NCBI GenBank assembly: GCA_943330915.2
Contig: CALQJO020000022.1
Coordinates: 1 to 44,401 of the forward strand
Length of the DNA stretch: 44,401 bases
Reading direction: 5' to 3'
From: Rhodoferax sp. OV413
GTDB lineage: Bacteria; Pseudomonadota; Gammaproteobacteria; Pseudomonadales; Pseudohongiellaceae
This document shows positions 24,703 to 32,609 of this stretch, piece by piece. How positions within the stretch are numbered: the first letter of the stretch is position 1; each line of letters starts with the position of its first letter. Below the pieces are notes generated by a model. It was not told the origin of the DNA. It searched no databases and saw only the letters and a list, made by a program, of their open reading frames with translations. The position numbers were made by a program, and so were the translations under genes.

Positions 24703-27579
24703 TCAAGATTGTGGTTCCCACTCCACGCTCATATAGAACTGACGTCCCCAGGGTGTGTGCAGCCGGCTGGCGAAACCCGCCAGCATTGGCAGACGCTGTG
24801 CTTCGCGGTCAAACAGGTTATTTACACCAACGCTGAGATTGATATTGCTGTCGAGGTAGCTATCAAACAGGTAGCTGTACTGTAGGTTGGTAATTGTCCA
24901 TGCTCGCACACGTCCATCACTGGGCGCTGGTGTACCGGTTAATGCATTTTGGATAATGGCATCAAAGGCAACACTGTCTTGGTGGTTGTAACTGAGTGAT
25001 GCGCTATGGTTGTCGCGGAACCATGCCAAACGCGCCTGAGCTTTTAGCTTGGGAACAGGGCCGACGATGCCGGTTCTGTCATTTTGTAAACCAAGCGCGT
25101 CCACAATGATTCCCTGACCACCGTCGTACTTATAGTCGGTGTTGTAAGTTGCGCTCAAAGTGGTTGTAAACGTACCGAGATTGCTGGTGTCGATTGAGTA
25201 CCGAGCCCGTGCATCAAACAAATCTACCCACACACTACTGACGTTTTTAGACTGACTGACGACGCGGTTCACCCGTTGAGTCGCTGACTCACGTGTGACG
25301 CGGGCCAACGGTGTACCGCCTGCCGCAATCCAGGCATTCGCCGCGTTACGAGTCGCAGATCCAAGTGCGCTGCTATAAGTTGCACGTGTGGAACCGATTG
25401 CTTTTAACATCTCCGTATACTCGATATCGACGATATCCAGGGTTCCCAGGGTACGTATCCTGTCAATGTACTCAATTGACTGATAGTCCATGCTCAAGGA
25501 GAAGCTATCCATCGGCTCCCAGGTAAAGCCAACGTTCCATATATCCGATGTTTCTGGCCTCAAGTCCGGGTTACCGGAAGAACAGGTTGCACCACCATTC
25601 AGCAGGCCGCCTGTCAGAGGATCTGATCCAAAGAATATTTCGCCACAGTTTTCGTTTGGATCAAATGGGCGTGCACTGGCCGGTGTTGGTGCGAGGAAAC
25701 TTTCACCAACCGAACCACGTAGAGCCAACGTAGGCAGAACTTCCCAACGCAAGGCGACCTTGGGTGTGGTTGTTGCCAGATCATAAGTCGTGAATCGCTC
25801 GTGTCTTATCGCGATCTGGGCATCAACAGTTTCGAACAAAGGCAATTCAAGTTCGAGATAAGCGGCCTGAACGCGGCTGCCATAACGACGGTCTACAGGA
25901 ACGCTGTCGCGAATACTCGCATTATAATTCTGGCGAATCTCGGACAGAGGATGCGCATTGTCGGAATCGGCAATATCACGCATCTGGTAGCCAACCGCCA
26001 TTTGTGACATGCCGGCCGGCATTTCGAAAAGGTCACCCGTGGTGTTTAGTTCAAACACCGTCAATTCAGTTTTGCCAGAGCGATATCTGATCGAGGGCGC
26101 TATCCAGTCCACAAGAGCTTGTGAGTTGCTGGTGACACCCTGTCGGAAAAACGGCGAACGCGAATCAGCAGAGCCGAACGGGTTAAACCACTCGTTACCC
26201 GCGGGACCACCCCTGCCGATCAGCGCTGACTGCAGGTTCGTCATGTGGATAGAATTATTCAAAGTATTTGTGTGAGAGCGTTGGTAACTGAACGATGAAT
26301 TAGCAGTCCAGCTGCTGCTCAGATCAAACATGGCACCAACTTTGTACCGTTGAATCAATGTATTGCTTGTGTTCAAACGGGCGCCGGTGGTCTTATCAGT
26401 GTAGGACGGCAAGGTGCCAGCGTTGGCAAATGGTCGCCACTCAAACGGGACAAGATCTGCAGCAAAAGGGTTCGCCGGGTGGTTGGCAGGTACCACAAGA
26501 CCATCACGATTATTACTGTTCAGCTGAAAAGACAGTGTGGCATGGCCGTCTTGTTCGCGGTTAGCGAGGGACATCTGTGCATTCAGGCGCACGCCACTGG
26601 ACAATTCATAGTCAACATTCTGGAAAAAAGTAGACTCTCGTTTGCCTGAGGCCAATGGCCACTGCTGTGAGTAGTTGAAGAAGCAGTTATTACCCGGGCG
26701 AACTATTCCGCTGGGGTTATTATTCGCTCCACCAAAATCAGTAGCACCCTGATTAAATGTTCCGCAACTGGGGTCGAGCAGATTGCCTCCCGTCACCGTG
26801 CCACCATGCAGTTGACCAGGTACCGGTTTTGCGTTGTTTACGCGGCGATAAACACCTGGGTTACCGGAGGTGGCCCAACCAAATGAAGATCTGAGTAACT
26901 TCGGCCGCTCCGGATTCATCAGGGGAGTGGTTTCTGAATGTTCAACTGCCGCCACGTACTCAATGCCATTGCTAAAGGTTTTGCCCCACAATAAGCCCAG
27001 ACGGCTGTCTTCGAAGTCACCGGGCTGATCGCGCTGATAGTTCATGCGTACGCGCAGACCATCAAAACTCTTAATAGGGATCAGGTTAACTACACCCGCT
27101 ACTGCGTCGGAGCCGTAAAGAGCGGAACCACCATCGAGCACGACTTCCATGCGTTCGATGGCAATTTCAGGCAGCAGGGTATTAATTGCGGAGTCGACGG
27201 AGCGCATGCCATCCATCAGAGTCAGTGTACTGTTTTCTCCCAAGCCACGTAAGTTAAACGTAGTCCCTACGCTGGACTGGGGGCCGGCGCCACCGGCATT
27301 AACGCTGTTAACCGTATTGGTATTTTGTGTGTAACTCAGATCCCGGATGTAGTTGCCCATGTTAGGTGCGCCAGCAGCCTTGATATCTGCCTGGCTGACG
27401 GTGTCTACCGGGTTATTCTGTGCAAATGCGCTGTTGCGGATGAAAGAGCCCGTAACAACAACTTCTTCCAGTTCTGGTGCTTCCTGCTGTGCAATTGCAA
27501 CTGCAGGCAACACGAGCGATCCAGCCATACATGTCTGGATAAGGTAACTCAGATAACGCTTTTGTTTTTTGTTGTTCAT
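24703..27579 (-). CDS. TonB-dependent outer-membrane receptor (second)
   Basis: A 958-residue receptor with signal peptide (KKQKR n-region, cleavage near AIA-QQ, residue 30), TonB box-like LEEVVVTGSF, plug domain (FNLRGLGENSTLTLMDGMR; MEVVLDGGSALYGSDAVAGV) and a long barrel. It ends SVEWEPQS rather than in an aromatic residue, though FYMSVEW just before it could serve as last strand. It is longer than the receptor at 20684 and not a simple duplicate. The ligand is unknown. GGAGAG lies about 9 bp upstream of the ATG. No gene is close upstream except nitronate monooxygenase, 383 bp away. Confidence 0.92.
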   Translation of the reverse strand: MNNKKQKRYLSYLIQTCMAGSLVLPAVAIAQQEAPELEEVVVTGSFIRNSAFAQNNPVDTVSQADIKAAGAPNMGNYIRDLSYTQNTNTVNSVNAGGAGPQSSVGTTFNLRGLGENSTLTLMDGMRSVDSAINTLLPEIAIERMEVVLDGGSALYGSDAVAGVVNLIPIKSFDGLRVRMNYQRDQPGDFEDSRLGLLWGKTFSNGIEYVAAVEHSETTPLMNPERPKLLRSSFGWATSGNPGVYRRVNNAKPVPGQLHGGTVTGGNLLDPSCGTFNQGATDFGGANNNPSGIVRPGNNCFFNYSQQWPLASGKRESTFFQNVDYELSSGVRLNAQMSLANREQDGHATLSFQLNSNNRDGLVVPANHPANPFAADLVPFEWRPFANAGTLPSYTDKTTGARLNTSNTLIQRYKVGAMFDLSSSWTANSSFSYQRSHTNTLNNSIHMTNLQSALIGRGGPAGNEWFNPFGSADSRSPFFRQGVTSNSQALVDWIAPSIRYRSGKTELTVFELNTTGDLFEMPAGMSQMAVGYQMRDIADSDNAHPLSEIRQNYNASIRDSVPVDRRYGSRVQAAYLELELPLFETVDAQIAIRHERFTTYDLATTTPKVALRWEVLPTLALRGSVGESFLAPTPASARPFDPNENCGEIFFGSDPLTGGLLNGGATCSSGNPDLRPETSDIWNVGFTWEPMDSFSLSMDYQSIEYIDRIRTLGTLDIVDIEYTEMLKAIGSTRATYSSALGSATRNAANAWIAAGGTPLARVTRESATQRVNRVVSQSKNVSSVWVDLFDARARYSIDTSNLGTFTTTLSATYNTDYKYDGGQGIIVDALGLQNDRTGIVGPVPKLKAQARLAWFRDNHSASLSYNHQDSVAFDAIIQNALTGTPAPSDGRVRAWTITNLQYSYLFDSYLDSNINLSVGVNNLFDREAQRLPMLAGFASRLHTPWGRQFYMSVEWEPQS

Positions 27580-27860
27580 AACGTAGTCTCTCTCCCCTTG
27601 ATTTTTGTCCTATAAGTTGCAGCCAAAATAATGGCACAGCCCCCCAGCAGCTTTGTTAAAGATAGCTGGCTCGTGCACGACACCCAAATAGCGTTCAATA
27701 AAACTGACGTGATTGCGTTGTAAAAAGCACATTTGAAATCAGATCAATTTCAACAATGCTGTTTTTACATAGCCTATTTAGCAGATTGTGAACAAAGTAA
27801 AAAGTGCCAAAACACTGCGATGGCTGACCTTTTTTTGAGTCATAACAAAAAATATAAATT

Positions 27861-27877
27861 TGCACCATTCAGGTGCG
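27861..27877. promoter_or_regulatory. NtrC-like palindrome upstream of the second TonB receptor
   Basis: TGCACC-ATTCA-GGTGCG (27861-27877) matches the NtrC consensus TGCACC-N5-GGTGCA except for the last base. It lies 282 bp upstream of the receptor start. I found no GG-N10-GC sigma54 promoter on the minus strand between here and 27580. Apart from this and the hairpin at 27907-27948, the AT-rich spacer 27580-27961 shows no gene. Confidence 0.4.
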
Positions 27878-27906
27878 AAAAATTTGCGGAAAAATTGCTC
27901 CGCTTA

Positions 27907-27948
27907 AACAAACTGGATCATTCTGTCCAGAACCTGATCCAGTCTGTT
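27907..27948 (-). terminator. Long hairpin just after the nitronate monooxygenase gene
   Basis: Arms 27907-27920 and 27935-27948 form a 14-bp stem on the minus strand with one G-U pair; the loop can pair further (TTCTG/CAGAA). It begins 13 bp after the stop. No immediate T-run follows, so terminator function is likely but not certain. Confidence 0.5.
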
Positions 27949-27961
27949 AGCGAGTTGTGTA

Positions 27962-28924
27962 TCAATTGATCTGGCACAGACGAGCGCGGGCCTGAGCGTA
28001 TTCACGCTTAAGCCGATCGATGTAGACCGATGCCGGTGCAATCTCCTTAATAACACCAATGCCCTGTCCACATCCCCAAATATCGCGCCAGGCTTTTTTG
28101 TCGCCACCGCCACCAAAATTCATTTTGCTGGGATCTGACTCGGGCAGTTGGTCAGGGTCCATGCCTGCATTAACGATGCTGCCCTTCAGGTAATTCCCAT
28201 GAATACCTGTGTAGAAATTGCTGTACACAATATCGTCGGAATTGCTGGCAACAATCATCTTCTTGTAGTCATCAACAGCCCTGGCCTCTTCTGTTGCAAT
28301 AAATGGTGAGCCAATATAAGCAAAGTCAGCCCCCATGGCCTGTGCCGCGAGAATTGCGCCACCCGTGGCGATGGATCCTGACAGCAACACCGGGCCATCA
28401 AACCAGTCTCTGACTTCCTGGATCATCGCAAACGGGCTCTTGACGCTGGCATGACCACCCGCGCCTGCCGCTACACAGATCAGGCCGTCAGCGCCTTTTT
28501 CAATCGCCTTGTGCGCAAACACATTGTTGATGACATCATGCAGAACAACACCACCCCAACGGTGAACACCTTGATTGACATCTTCGCGGGCACCGAGACT
28601 GGTAATAATGATGGGTACCTTAAACTTCTCACACATCGCCATATCATGTTCCAGTCTGTCGTTGCTGCGATGCACAATCTGATTGATAGCAAAGGGAGCA
28701 GCTGGTTTGTCGGGATTGGCTTTATCCCACGCGGCCAGCGTTTCAGTGATCTCTGCCAGCCAGTCTTCGAGCTGCTCTGCAGGTCGGGCATTTAAAGCTG
28801 GCATCGACCCTACAACGCCATTAATACATTGCGCGATGACCAGCTTTGGGTTGCTGATGATAAACAGCGGTGAGCCAATCACCGGGAACGGCAGGTTTGC
28901 AAGAATTGGAGGCAAGCGAGACAT
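27962..28924 (-). CDS. Nitronate monooxygenase (2-nitropropane dioxygenase family)
   Basis: A 320-residue FMN-dependent TIM-barrel enzyme. Family marks are the N-terminal PVIGSPLFIISNPKL, INQIVHRSNDR, the phosphate/catalytic loop CVAAGAGGHAS with its His, and the FMN-binding LLSGSIATGGAI and GADFAYIGSPF. It oxidises alkyl nitronates and detoxifies propionate-3-nitronate-like compounds. Many family members have unproven substrates. ATG 28924 has GGGAG 6 bp upstream; ATG 28936 is four codons earlier with a poor site. It lies 66 bp downstream of the quinone-reductase-like gene on the same strand, probably co-transcribed, and is followed by a long hairpin. Confidence 0.9.
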   Translation of the reverse strand: MSRLPPILANLPFPVIGSPLFIISNPKLVIAQCINGVVGSMPALNARPAEQLEDWLAEITETLAAWDKANPDKPAAPFAINQIVHRSNDRLEHDMAMCEKFKVPIIITSLGAREDVNQGVHRWGGVVLHDVINNVFAHKAIEKGADGLICVAAGAGGHASVKSPFAMIQEVRDWFDGPVLLSGSIATGGAILAAQAMGADFAYIGSPFIATEEARAVDDYKKMIVASNSDDIVYSNFYTGIHGNYLKGSIVNAGMDPDQLPESDPSKMNFGGGGDKKAWRDIWGCGQGIGVIKEIAPASVYIDRLKREYAQARARLCQIN

Positions 28925-28990
28925 AAGTACTCCCATCAGTAATTCAGGTATTCAGCGCAATCAAGTTGCTGAACTCTGTGTTGTTAAAAT

Positions 28991-29986
28991 TTAAAATCCT
29001 TCCAGCACCAGTTTGCCCAAGGTATGTTCGGACTTGAGAAGCTGATGTGCGGTCTGCAGATTCTCTGGACTAATCCTGCCAAGGTGCTGGCCTACGGTTG
29101 TTTTGATGATGCCTTTGTCAACCAACCTGGCGACCTCCGTCAGCAGCTTGTGTTGCTGATCCATATCGCTGGTTTTAAACATGGCGCGCGTAAACATAAA
29201 CTCCCAGTGCAGCGAGAGACTTTTTTGTTTCATCAGTTTGATATCCAACGGTTCGGCCGGATCATCAATGAGTGCCAAGCGGCCCTGAGGACGTAACATG
29301 GCAACCAAATCCGCATAGTGCTCACCCGTGCGATTGATGCCCGCCACATCAGTGACGTCAGTCAGCCCTGTCGACTCTAGTTCTGCTGAGAGTTTTTGTG
29401 AGTGATCCAGTACATGATGCGCACCCAAGGATTTTACCCAGGCTTTACTTTCCGCTCGTGAAGCGGTGGCCACTACCGTAGCAGATGTCAGTTGTCTTGC
29501 CAGTTGTACCAGTACTGATCCAACGCCGCCAGCAGCACCAACCACCAGCACAATCCGATCAGATGCGGCAGTTCCCCGCGGTACCTGCAAACGCTCAAAG
29601 AGCATTTCCCACGCGGTGATTGCTGTTAATGGCAAAGCGGCAGCCTGAGCATCAGACAGACTGGCCGGTGCCAGTGCCGCGATGCGCTCGTCCACACATT
29701 GAAATTCAGCGTTACAACCGGACCGGGTGAGGTCACCGGCGTACCAGACGCGGTCACCCGCCTTAAATCGCGATACCTCTGCGCCAACAGATTCAACAAT
29801 GCCAACAGCATCCCAGCCCAAAACTTTGGGTTGATCAGCGGGTGCTGTGATGCGGGCACGAATTTTGGTATCTACAGGATTCACTGCAATAGCGCTGACC
29901 CGCACAAGCAGATCATGAGGTTCGGGAGACGGCGTGGGTTTGTCGAAGATAAACAGCGGTCCCGAGGTGTATCCAATTGCTTTCAT
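28991..29986 (-). CDS. Quinone-oxidoreductase-type medium-chain dehydrogenase (MDR family)
   Basis: A 331-residue cytosolic NAD(P)H-dependent reductase. N-terminal GroES-like domain (VRVSAIAVNPVDTKIR, VLGWDAVGIVESVG, FKAGDRVWYAG) and Rossmann domain with VLVVGAAGGVGSVLVQLA. It lacks the Cys-rich structural zinc loop, fitting the zinc-free quinone/enone reductases often annotated as zinc-binding alcohol dehydrogenase family. Start ATG 29986 has GGAG 6 bp upstream and begins the conserved MKAIGY; an upstream ORF extension to 30049 is not conserved-looking. First gene of a likely two-gene unit with nitronate monooxygenase. Physiological substrate unknown. Confidence 0.87.
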   Translation of the reverse strand: MKAIGYTSGPLFIFDKPTPSPEPHDLLVRVSAIAVNPVDTKIRARITAPADQPKVLGWDAVGIVESVGAEVSRFKAGDRVWYAGDLTRSGCNAEFQCVDERIAALAPASLSDAQAAALPLTAITAWEMLFERLQVPRGTAASDRIVLVVGAAGGVGSVLVQLARQLTSATVVATASRAESKAWVKSLGAHHVLDHSQKLSAELESTGLTDVTDVAGINRTGEHYADLVAMLRPQGRLALIDDPAEPLDIKLMKQKSLSLHWEFMFTRAMFKTSDMDQQHKLLTEVARLVDKGIIKTTVGQHLGRISPENLQTAHQLLKSEHTLGKLVLEGF

Positions 29987-30058
29987 GACGACTCCGTTTT
30001 GGTTTTCAGAGTCTGAGTATACTTCAGAAAACAACGGTCGGCAGAGCACTGTTTTTGC

Positions 30059-30086
30059 AAAAAAAGGCAGCCAGAGAGGCTGCCTT
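30059..30086 (-). terminator. Rho-independent terminator of ibpA
   Basis: AAGGCAGCC (30064-30072) pairs with GGCTGCCTT (30078-30086) around a 5-nt loop; on the minus strand a run of seven T (complement of 30059-30065) ends it. It lies 36 bp after the ibpA stop. Confidence 0.9.
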
Positions 30087-30122
30087 AACGGCCAATAACC
30101 GTCTAAAACCTTCCTCGCGGGT

Positions 30123-30572
30123 TTACTTTGATGCCATCAACAGGTCACGGCTGCCCTGTATCGGAATTTGTCGTGGTTTCATGGCCTCTGGCACTTCCCG
30201 GCGCAGTTCGATGTTAAGCAATCCGTTTTCCAGATGTGCATTGACGACTTTGATATGGTCTGCCAGTTGAAATGTACGCTCAAAATTGCGCGCGGCAATT
30301 CCTTGGTGCAGGTATTGACGCTCTGCAGTGTCCGGGGATTTTTCAGCTCGCACTTTCAGGGTCTGGTGCTCGGAATGCAAACTCAGTTCATCTTGGGTAA
30401 AACCGGCAACAGCCATGGTGATACGGTAATCATCCTGTCCCAGACGCTCGATGTTGTAAGGTGGATAACTGGGCTGGTTCTGTTCGCGTTGGGCAATCGA
30501 ATCCAACAAGTGGCTCAAATGGTCGAAGCCAATAGTTGAGCGGTACAGTGGTGCAAAGTCAAAATTTCTCAT
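30123..30572 (-). CDS. ibpA: Small heat-shock protein IbpA/Hsp20
   Basis: A 149-residue holdase chaperone of the alpha-crystallin type. The N-terminus MRNFDFAPLYRSTIGFD is nearly that of Escherichia coli IbpA. The central domain (YRITMAVAGFTQDELSL…LLNIELRREVP) spans about residues 35-130, and a C-terminal IPIQ carries the I-x-I anchoring motif. It binds unfolding proteins in the cytoplasm and passes them to DnaK/ClpB. ATG 30572 has GAGGA upstream, sequestered in a predicted RNA thermometer. The E. coli protein is 137 residues, so length is slightly greater. Confidence 0.95.
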   Translation of the reverse strand: MRNFDFAPLYRSTIGFDHLSHLLDSIAQREQNQPSYPPYNIERLGQDDYRITMAVAGFTQDELSLHSEHQTLKVRAEKSPDTAERQYLHQGIAARNFERTFQLADHIKVVNAHLENGLLNIELRREVPEAMKPRQIPIQGSRDLLMASK

Positions 30573-30673
30573 GATCGAATCCTCGTAGAGCAATTAGATT
30601 AACAACAAGTTTTAGTGCCCATCAATATGATCGGGCAAATCGAACAAGCCTCCAAAAGAGCGTTTGTCCTACA
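30573..30673 (-). promoter_or_regulatory. ROSE-type RNA thermometer in the ibpA leader
   Basis: On the minus strand the leader ends in TTGCTCTACGAGGATT (complement of 30578-30593). TTGCT can pair with the ribosome site AGGA: U-A, the G-G mismatch diagnostic of ROSE elements, C-G, U-A and C-G closing a UAC loop. A leader of about 100 nt from the predicted heat-shock promoter fits the family. Base pairing was done by eye. Confidence 0.6.
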
Positions 30674-30679
30674 GCCCTT

Positions 30680-30706
30680 ACTAAGGCCAGAAAGAATGGT
30701 TTCAAG
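30680..30706 (-). promoter_or_regulatory. Sigma32-like heat-shock promoter of ibpA
   Basis: CTTGAAA (complement of 30700-30706) is an exact sigma32 -35 box. Thirteen bases downstream is CCTTAGT (30680-30686), a weak match to the CCCCAT -10 box. Confidence 0.5.
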
Positions 30707-30744
30707 TTTCAACACATAAAAATTTGATACTTGTGGCAAATTTT

Positions 30745-30773
30745 TTGCATTTTGACAGCAGGTGATCTATAAA
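30745..30773 (+). promoter_or_regulatory. Sigma70-like promoter facing away from ibpA
   Basis: TTGCAT (30745-30750), a 17-bp spacer, and TATAAA (30768-30773). Transcription would begin near 30780, ahead of three stem-loops and two terminators. Confidence 0.55.
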
Positions 30774-30779
30774 AATTTT

Positions 30780-30897
30780 GGCATCAGGACGATTCCACAG
30801 GCTTGCTGACGTCACACACCAGTTAGCAAGCACCTTTGTTTCCTGCCATGGAAGGTAGGCGCCGGATCATCACTGCTTCCTGCTGGTCCGGTTTTTT
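30780..30897 (+). ncRNA. Candidate small RNA or attenuator leader
   Basis: About 118 nt between a promoter and an intrinsic terminator with no convincing ORF. Stem 1: 30801-30810 with 30822-30831, 10 bp (one G-U). Stem 2: CCTGCC (30842-30847) with GGTAGG (30854-30859), 6-nt loop. Stem 3: CCGGATCA (30862-30869) with TGGTCCGG (30884-30891), then six T (30892-30897). I do not recognise a known RNA family. It may be an independent small RNA or a terminated leader of the dehydrogenase gene at 30996. Confidence 0.5.
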
Positions 30898-30898
30898 C

Positions 30899-30925
30899 GG
30901 GGGCATACAATGCCCCCTTTTTTTT
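30899..30925 (+). terminator. Second tandem terminator before the dehydrogenase gene
   Basis: GGGGGCAT (30899-30906) with ATGCCCCC (30910-30917), 3-nt loop, followed by eight T. It comes 1 bp after the T-run of the first terminator (30862-30897). No plus-strand protein gene lies upstream of either. Confidence 0.9.
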
Positions 30926-30995
30926 ACCGTTCTTTTTGGCGCAGGGTAATGGCATGATTACGTCAACCTTATTAGCCAAAAGTGTGGACTGTTTA

Positions 30996-31772
30996 ATGAT
31001 GACAAAAACGGTGTTGATTACAGGAGCTTCCTCGGGGTTCGGAAAAGCGTGCGCGCAGCGTTTTGCGCAAAGTGGACATCGTCTGATTTTATTGGCGCGC
31101 CGCGCTGACAGATTAGACGAGCTTGCCTCGCAACTGGCTGCGCAGTGTGAAGTCTGCGTGCTTGCTGTGGATATCACCGATACCCCTGCCTTGGAACATT
31201 CTCTGAAATCTTTGAATAAGCCTTTTAACAACGTAGACATTCTGATCAATAACGCCGGGCTGGCGTTGGGACTTTCATCAGCCGATGAGGCTGAACTGTC
31301 AGATTGGCAAACCATGATTGCCACCAATGTGACTGCCTTGGTGACCATGACACGCTTGATACTGCCGGGTATGGTTGCGCAGAATTCTGGTCACATCATC
31401 AACATAGGGTCTACCGCCGGACACTGGCCTTACCCTGGCGGTAACGTTTATGGCGCGAGTAAAGCGTTTGTGCAGATGTTCAGCCGCGAACTGCGCGCGG
31501 ATCTGTTGGGTAAAAACATAAAAGTCAGCAATATCGATCCCGGTATGGCCGAGACTGAATTTTCACTGGTGAGGTTTAACCAGGCACAGGACAAGGCTGA
31601 CAAAGTTTACGAAGGCACCACGCCGCTGAGTGCTGAGGATATTGCGGACATTATCCACTGGGTGTGCAACACACCCGCGCATGTCAACATCAACACGCTG
31701 GAAGTTATGCCATTGTGTCAGGCCTGGGGCCCGCTCAAAGTAGATCGCAACATGAAATTTGCTGACGAATAA
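30996..31772 (+). CDS. Short-chain dehydrogenase, YdfG-like 3-hydroxy acid dehydrogenase
   Basis: A 258-residue SDR. TGASSGFG near the N-terminus binds NADP(H), NNAG is present, and the catalytic set is Ser in NIGSTAGHW with Tyr-x-x-x-Lys in VYGASK. The C-terminal VCNTPAHVNINTLEVMP is characteristic of YdfG, which oxidises L-allo-threonine and 3-hydroxypropionate-type acids using NADP+. Start choice is uncertain. ATG 30996 (or 30999) matches family length, while ATG 30954 has a better ribosome site (AGGG, 8 bp) and would add 14 residues. Tandem terminators upstream suggest either an independent promoter or attenuation. Confidence 0.85.
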   Translation: MMTKTVLITGASSGFGKACAQRFAQSGHRLILLARRADRLDELASQLAAQCEVCVLAVDITDTPALEHSLKSLNKPFNNVDILINNAGLALGLSSADEAELSDWQTMIATNVTALVTMTRLILPGMVAQNSGHIINIGSTAGHWPYPGGNVYGASKAFVQMFSRELRADLLGKNIKVSNIDPGMAETEFSLVRFNQAQDKADKVYEGTTPLSAEDIADIIHWVCNTPAHVNINTLEVMPLCQAWGPLKVDRNMKFADE

Positions 31773-31792
31773 GTGCCTGCGCGATCAGGTTC

Positions 31793-32506
31793 TCATCGTA
31801 ACGCTTCGTTGATAACCACCACGACAGGACTGGCAGCTTTGTTGTGGATCTGGTACGCCTGCCCCGCTGTGCGCCATGCCCAGTCTCCAGCCGCCTTCAA
31901 CTCGCTGGTAATTCCGTCAGCACGACTCACATGCAGCAAACCTTCAGATACCTGCACAATGGCAACGGGATAACCATGTGTGATATCGGCAGAGGATTCC
32001 CCGGCAGCTATCTCTAGCCTGAAAGAGCGAAACCATGCATTTTCAAGTTGTGGTTCCAAGGCCAGCCCTGTGACCGGAGTGGCTGTTTTCTCATAAGGCG
32101 CCGCATAACTGGCCATGGCAATAATTCTGAATAAGCCCGGTCCTTCGTTGGTTACGCGGTGAGTAAACTGTTCATCAACGTAGGTGATCACACTCGACAC
32201 CCGGCCATTTAAGGGCCCCTCGCCGTTACTGATAAAGGTGTACAGGATCGCAGAGTCATGTGTGTGCGGTAAGGTGGTGTCTCCGGGATTGATTTGCACG
32301 TCAAGCAGCCGCAGATCACCATCTGTGTGCACCGTTCTGTGCCGCGGCTCCTGCAGAATATTGACTGTGCGGATACGGTCAAATCCGGCCTCGCTGTTGT
32401 CTGTTTCAACAGTGGGTTGAGGCTGAGCGTTGAGGATTGCCGGGACAATAACACCACACAGCAGGAACATGGTGACAAGCGCATTTCTCGGATGTAATGC
32501 TTTCAT
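31793..32506 (-). CDS. Exported two-cupin-domain protein of unknown function
   Basis: A 237-residue protein with a Sec signal peptide (cleavage near LNA-QP, residue 27). The mature part has a cupin-like core with LPHTHDSAILYTFI, where two His and downstream acidic residues could bind metal. A second, weaker cupin-like half (ELKAAGDWAWRT…HNKAASPVVVVIN) lies near the C-terminus. It probably resides in the periplasm; no reaction can be named. AAGGAA lies upstream of the ATG at 32506. It is convergent with the dehydrogenase (20 bp apart) and divergent from the protease gene. Confidence 0.6.
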   Translation of the reverse strand: MKALHPRNALVTMFLLCGVIVPAILNAQPQPTVETDNSEAGFDRIRTVNILQEPRHRTVHTDGDLRLLDVQINPGDTTLPHTHDSAILYTFISNGEGPLNGRVSSVITYVDEQFTHRVTNEGPGLFRIIAMASYAAPYEKTATPVTGLALEPQLENAWFRSFRLEIAAGESSADITHGYPVAIVQVSEGLLHVSRADGITSELKAAGDWAWRTAGQAYQIHNKAASPVVVVINEALR

Positions 32507-32609
32507 GAGATTTTTCCTTTTTATTATTTTTGATCCACCTGCGGGCTGTTTGCTTTTCGAAAACGCTTCAGGATAATGCCATTAACTACCTGACACCGGA
32601 AACAATTAA

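Noticed and set aside
27800-27822. A minus-strand TTGGCAC resembling a sigma54 -24 box before the second TonB receptor
   Set aside because: The required GC at the -12 position with a 10-bp gap is absent.
27733-27969. A 78-codon plus-strand ORF between the second TonB receptor and nitronate monooxygenase
   Set aside because: It begins with TTG without a ribosome site, runs through the hairpin and operator-like palindrome, and ends inside the neighbouring gene on the other strand.
30862-30891. Resemblance of the reverse complement to the SRP RNA core (GGAAGCAG)
   Set aside because: Only a short match; the symmetric loop and flanking helix of SRP RNA are missing, and the T-run shows the other strand is transcribed.
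30812-31348. A 178-codon minus-strand ORF opposite the dehydrogenase start
   Set aside because: It is antisense to a well-supported SDR and crosses two terminators; no family resemblance.
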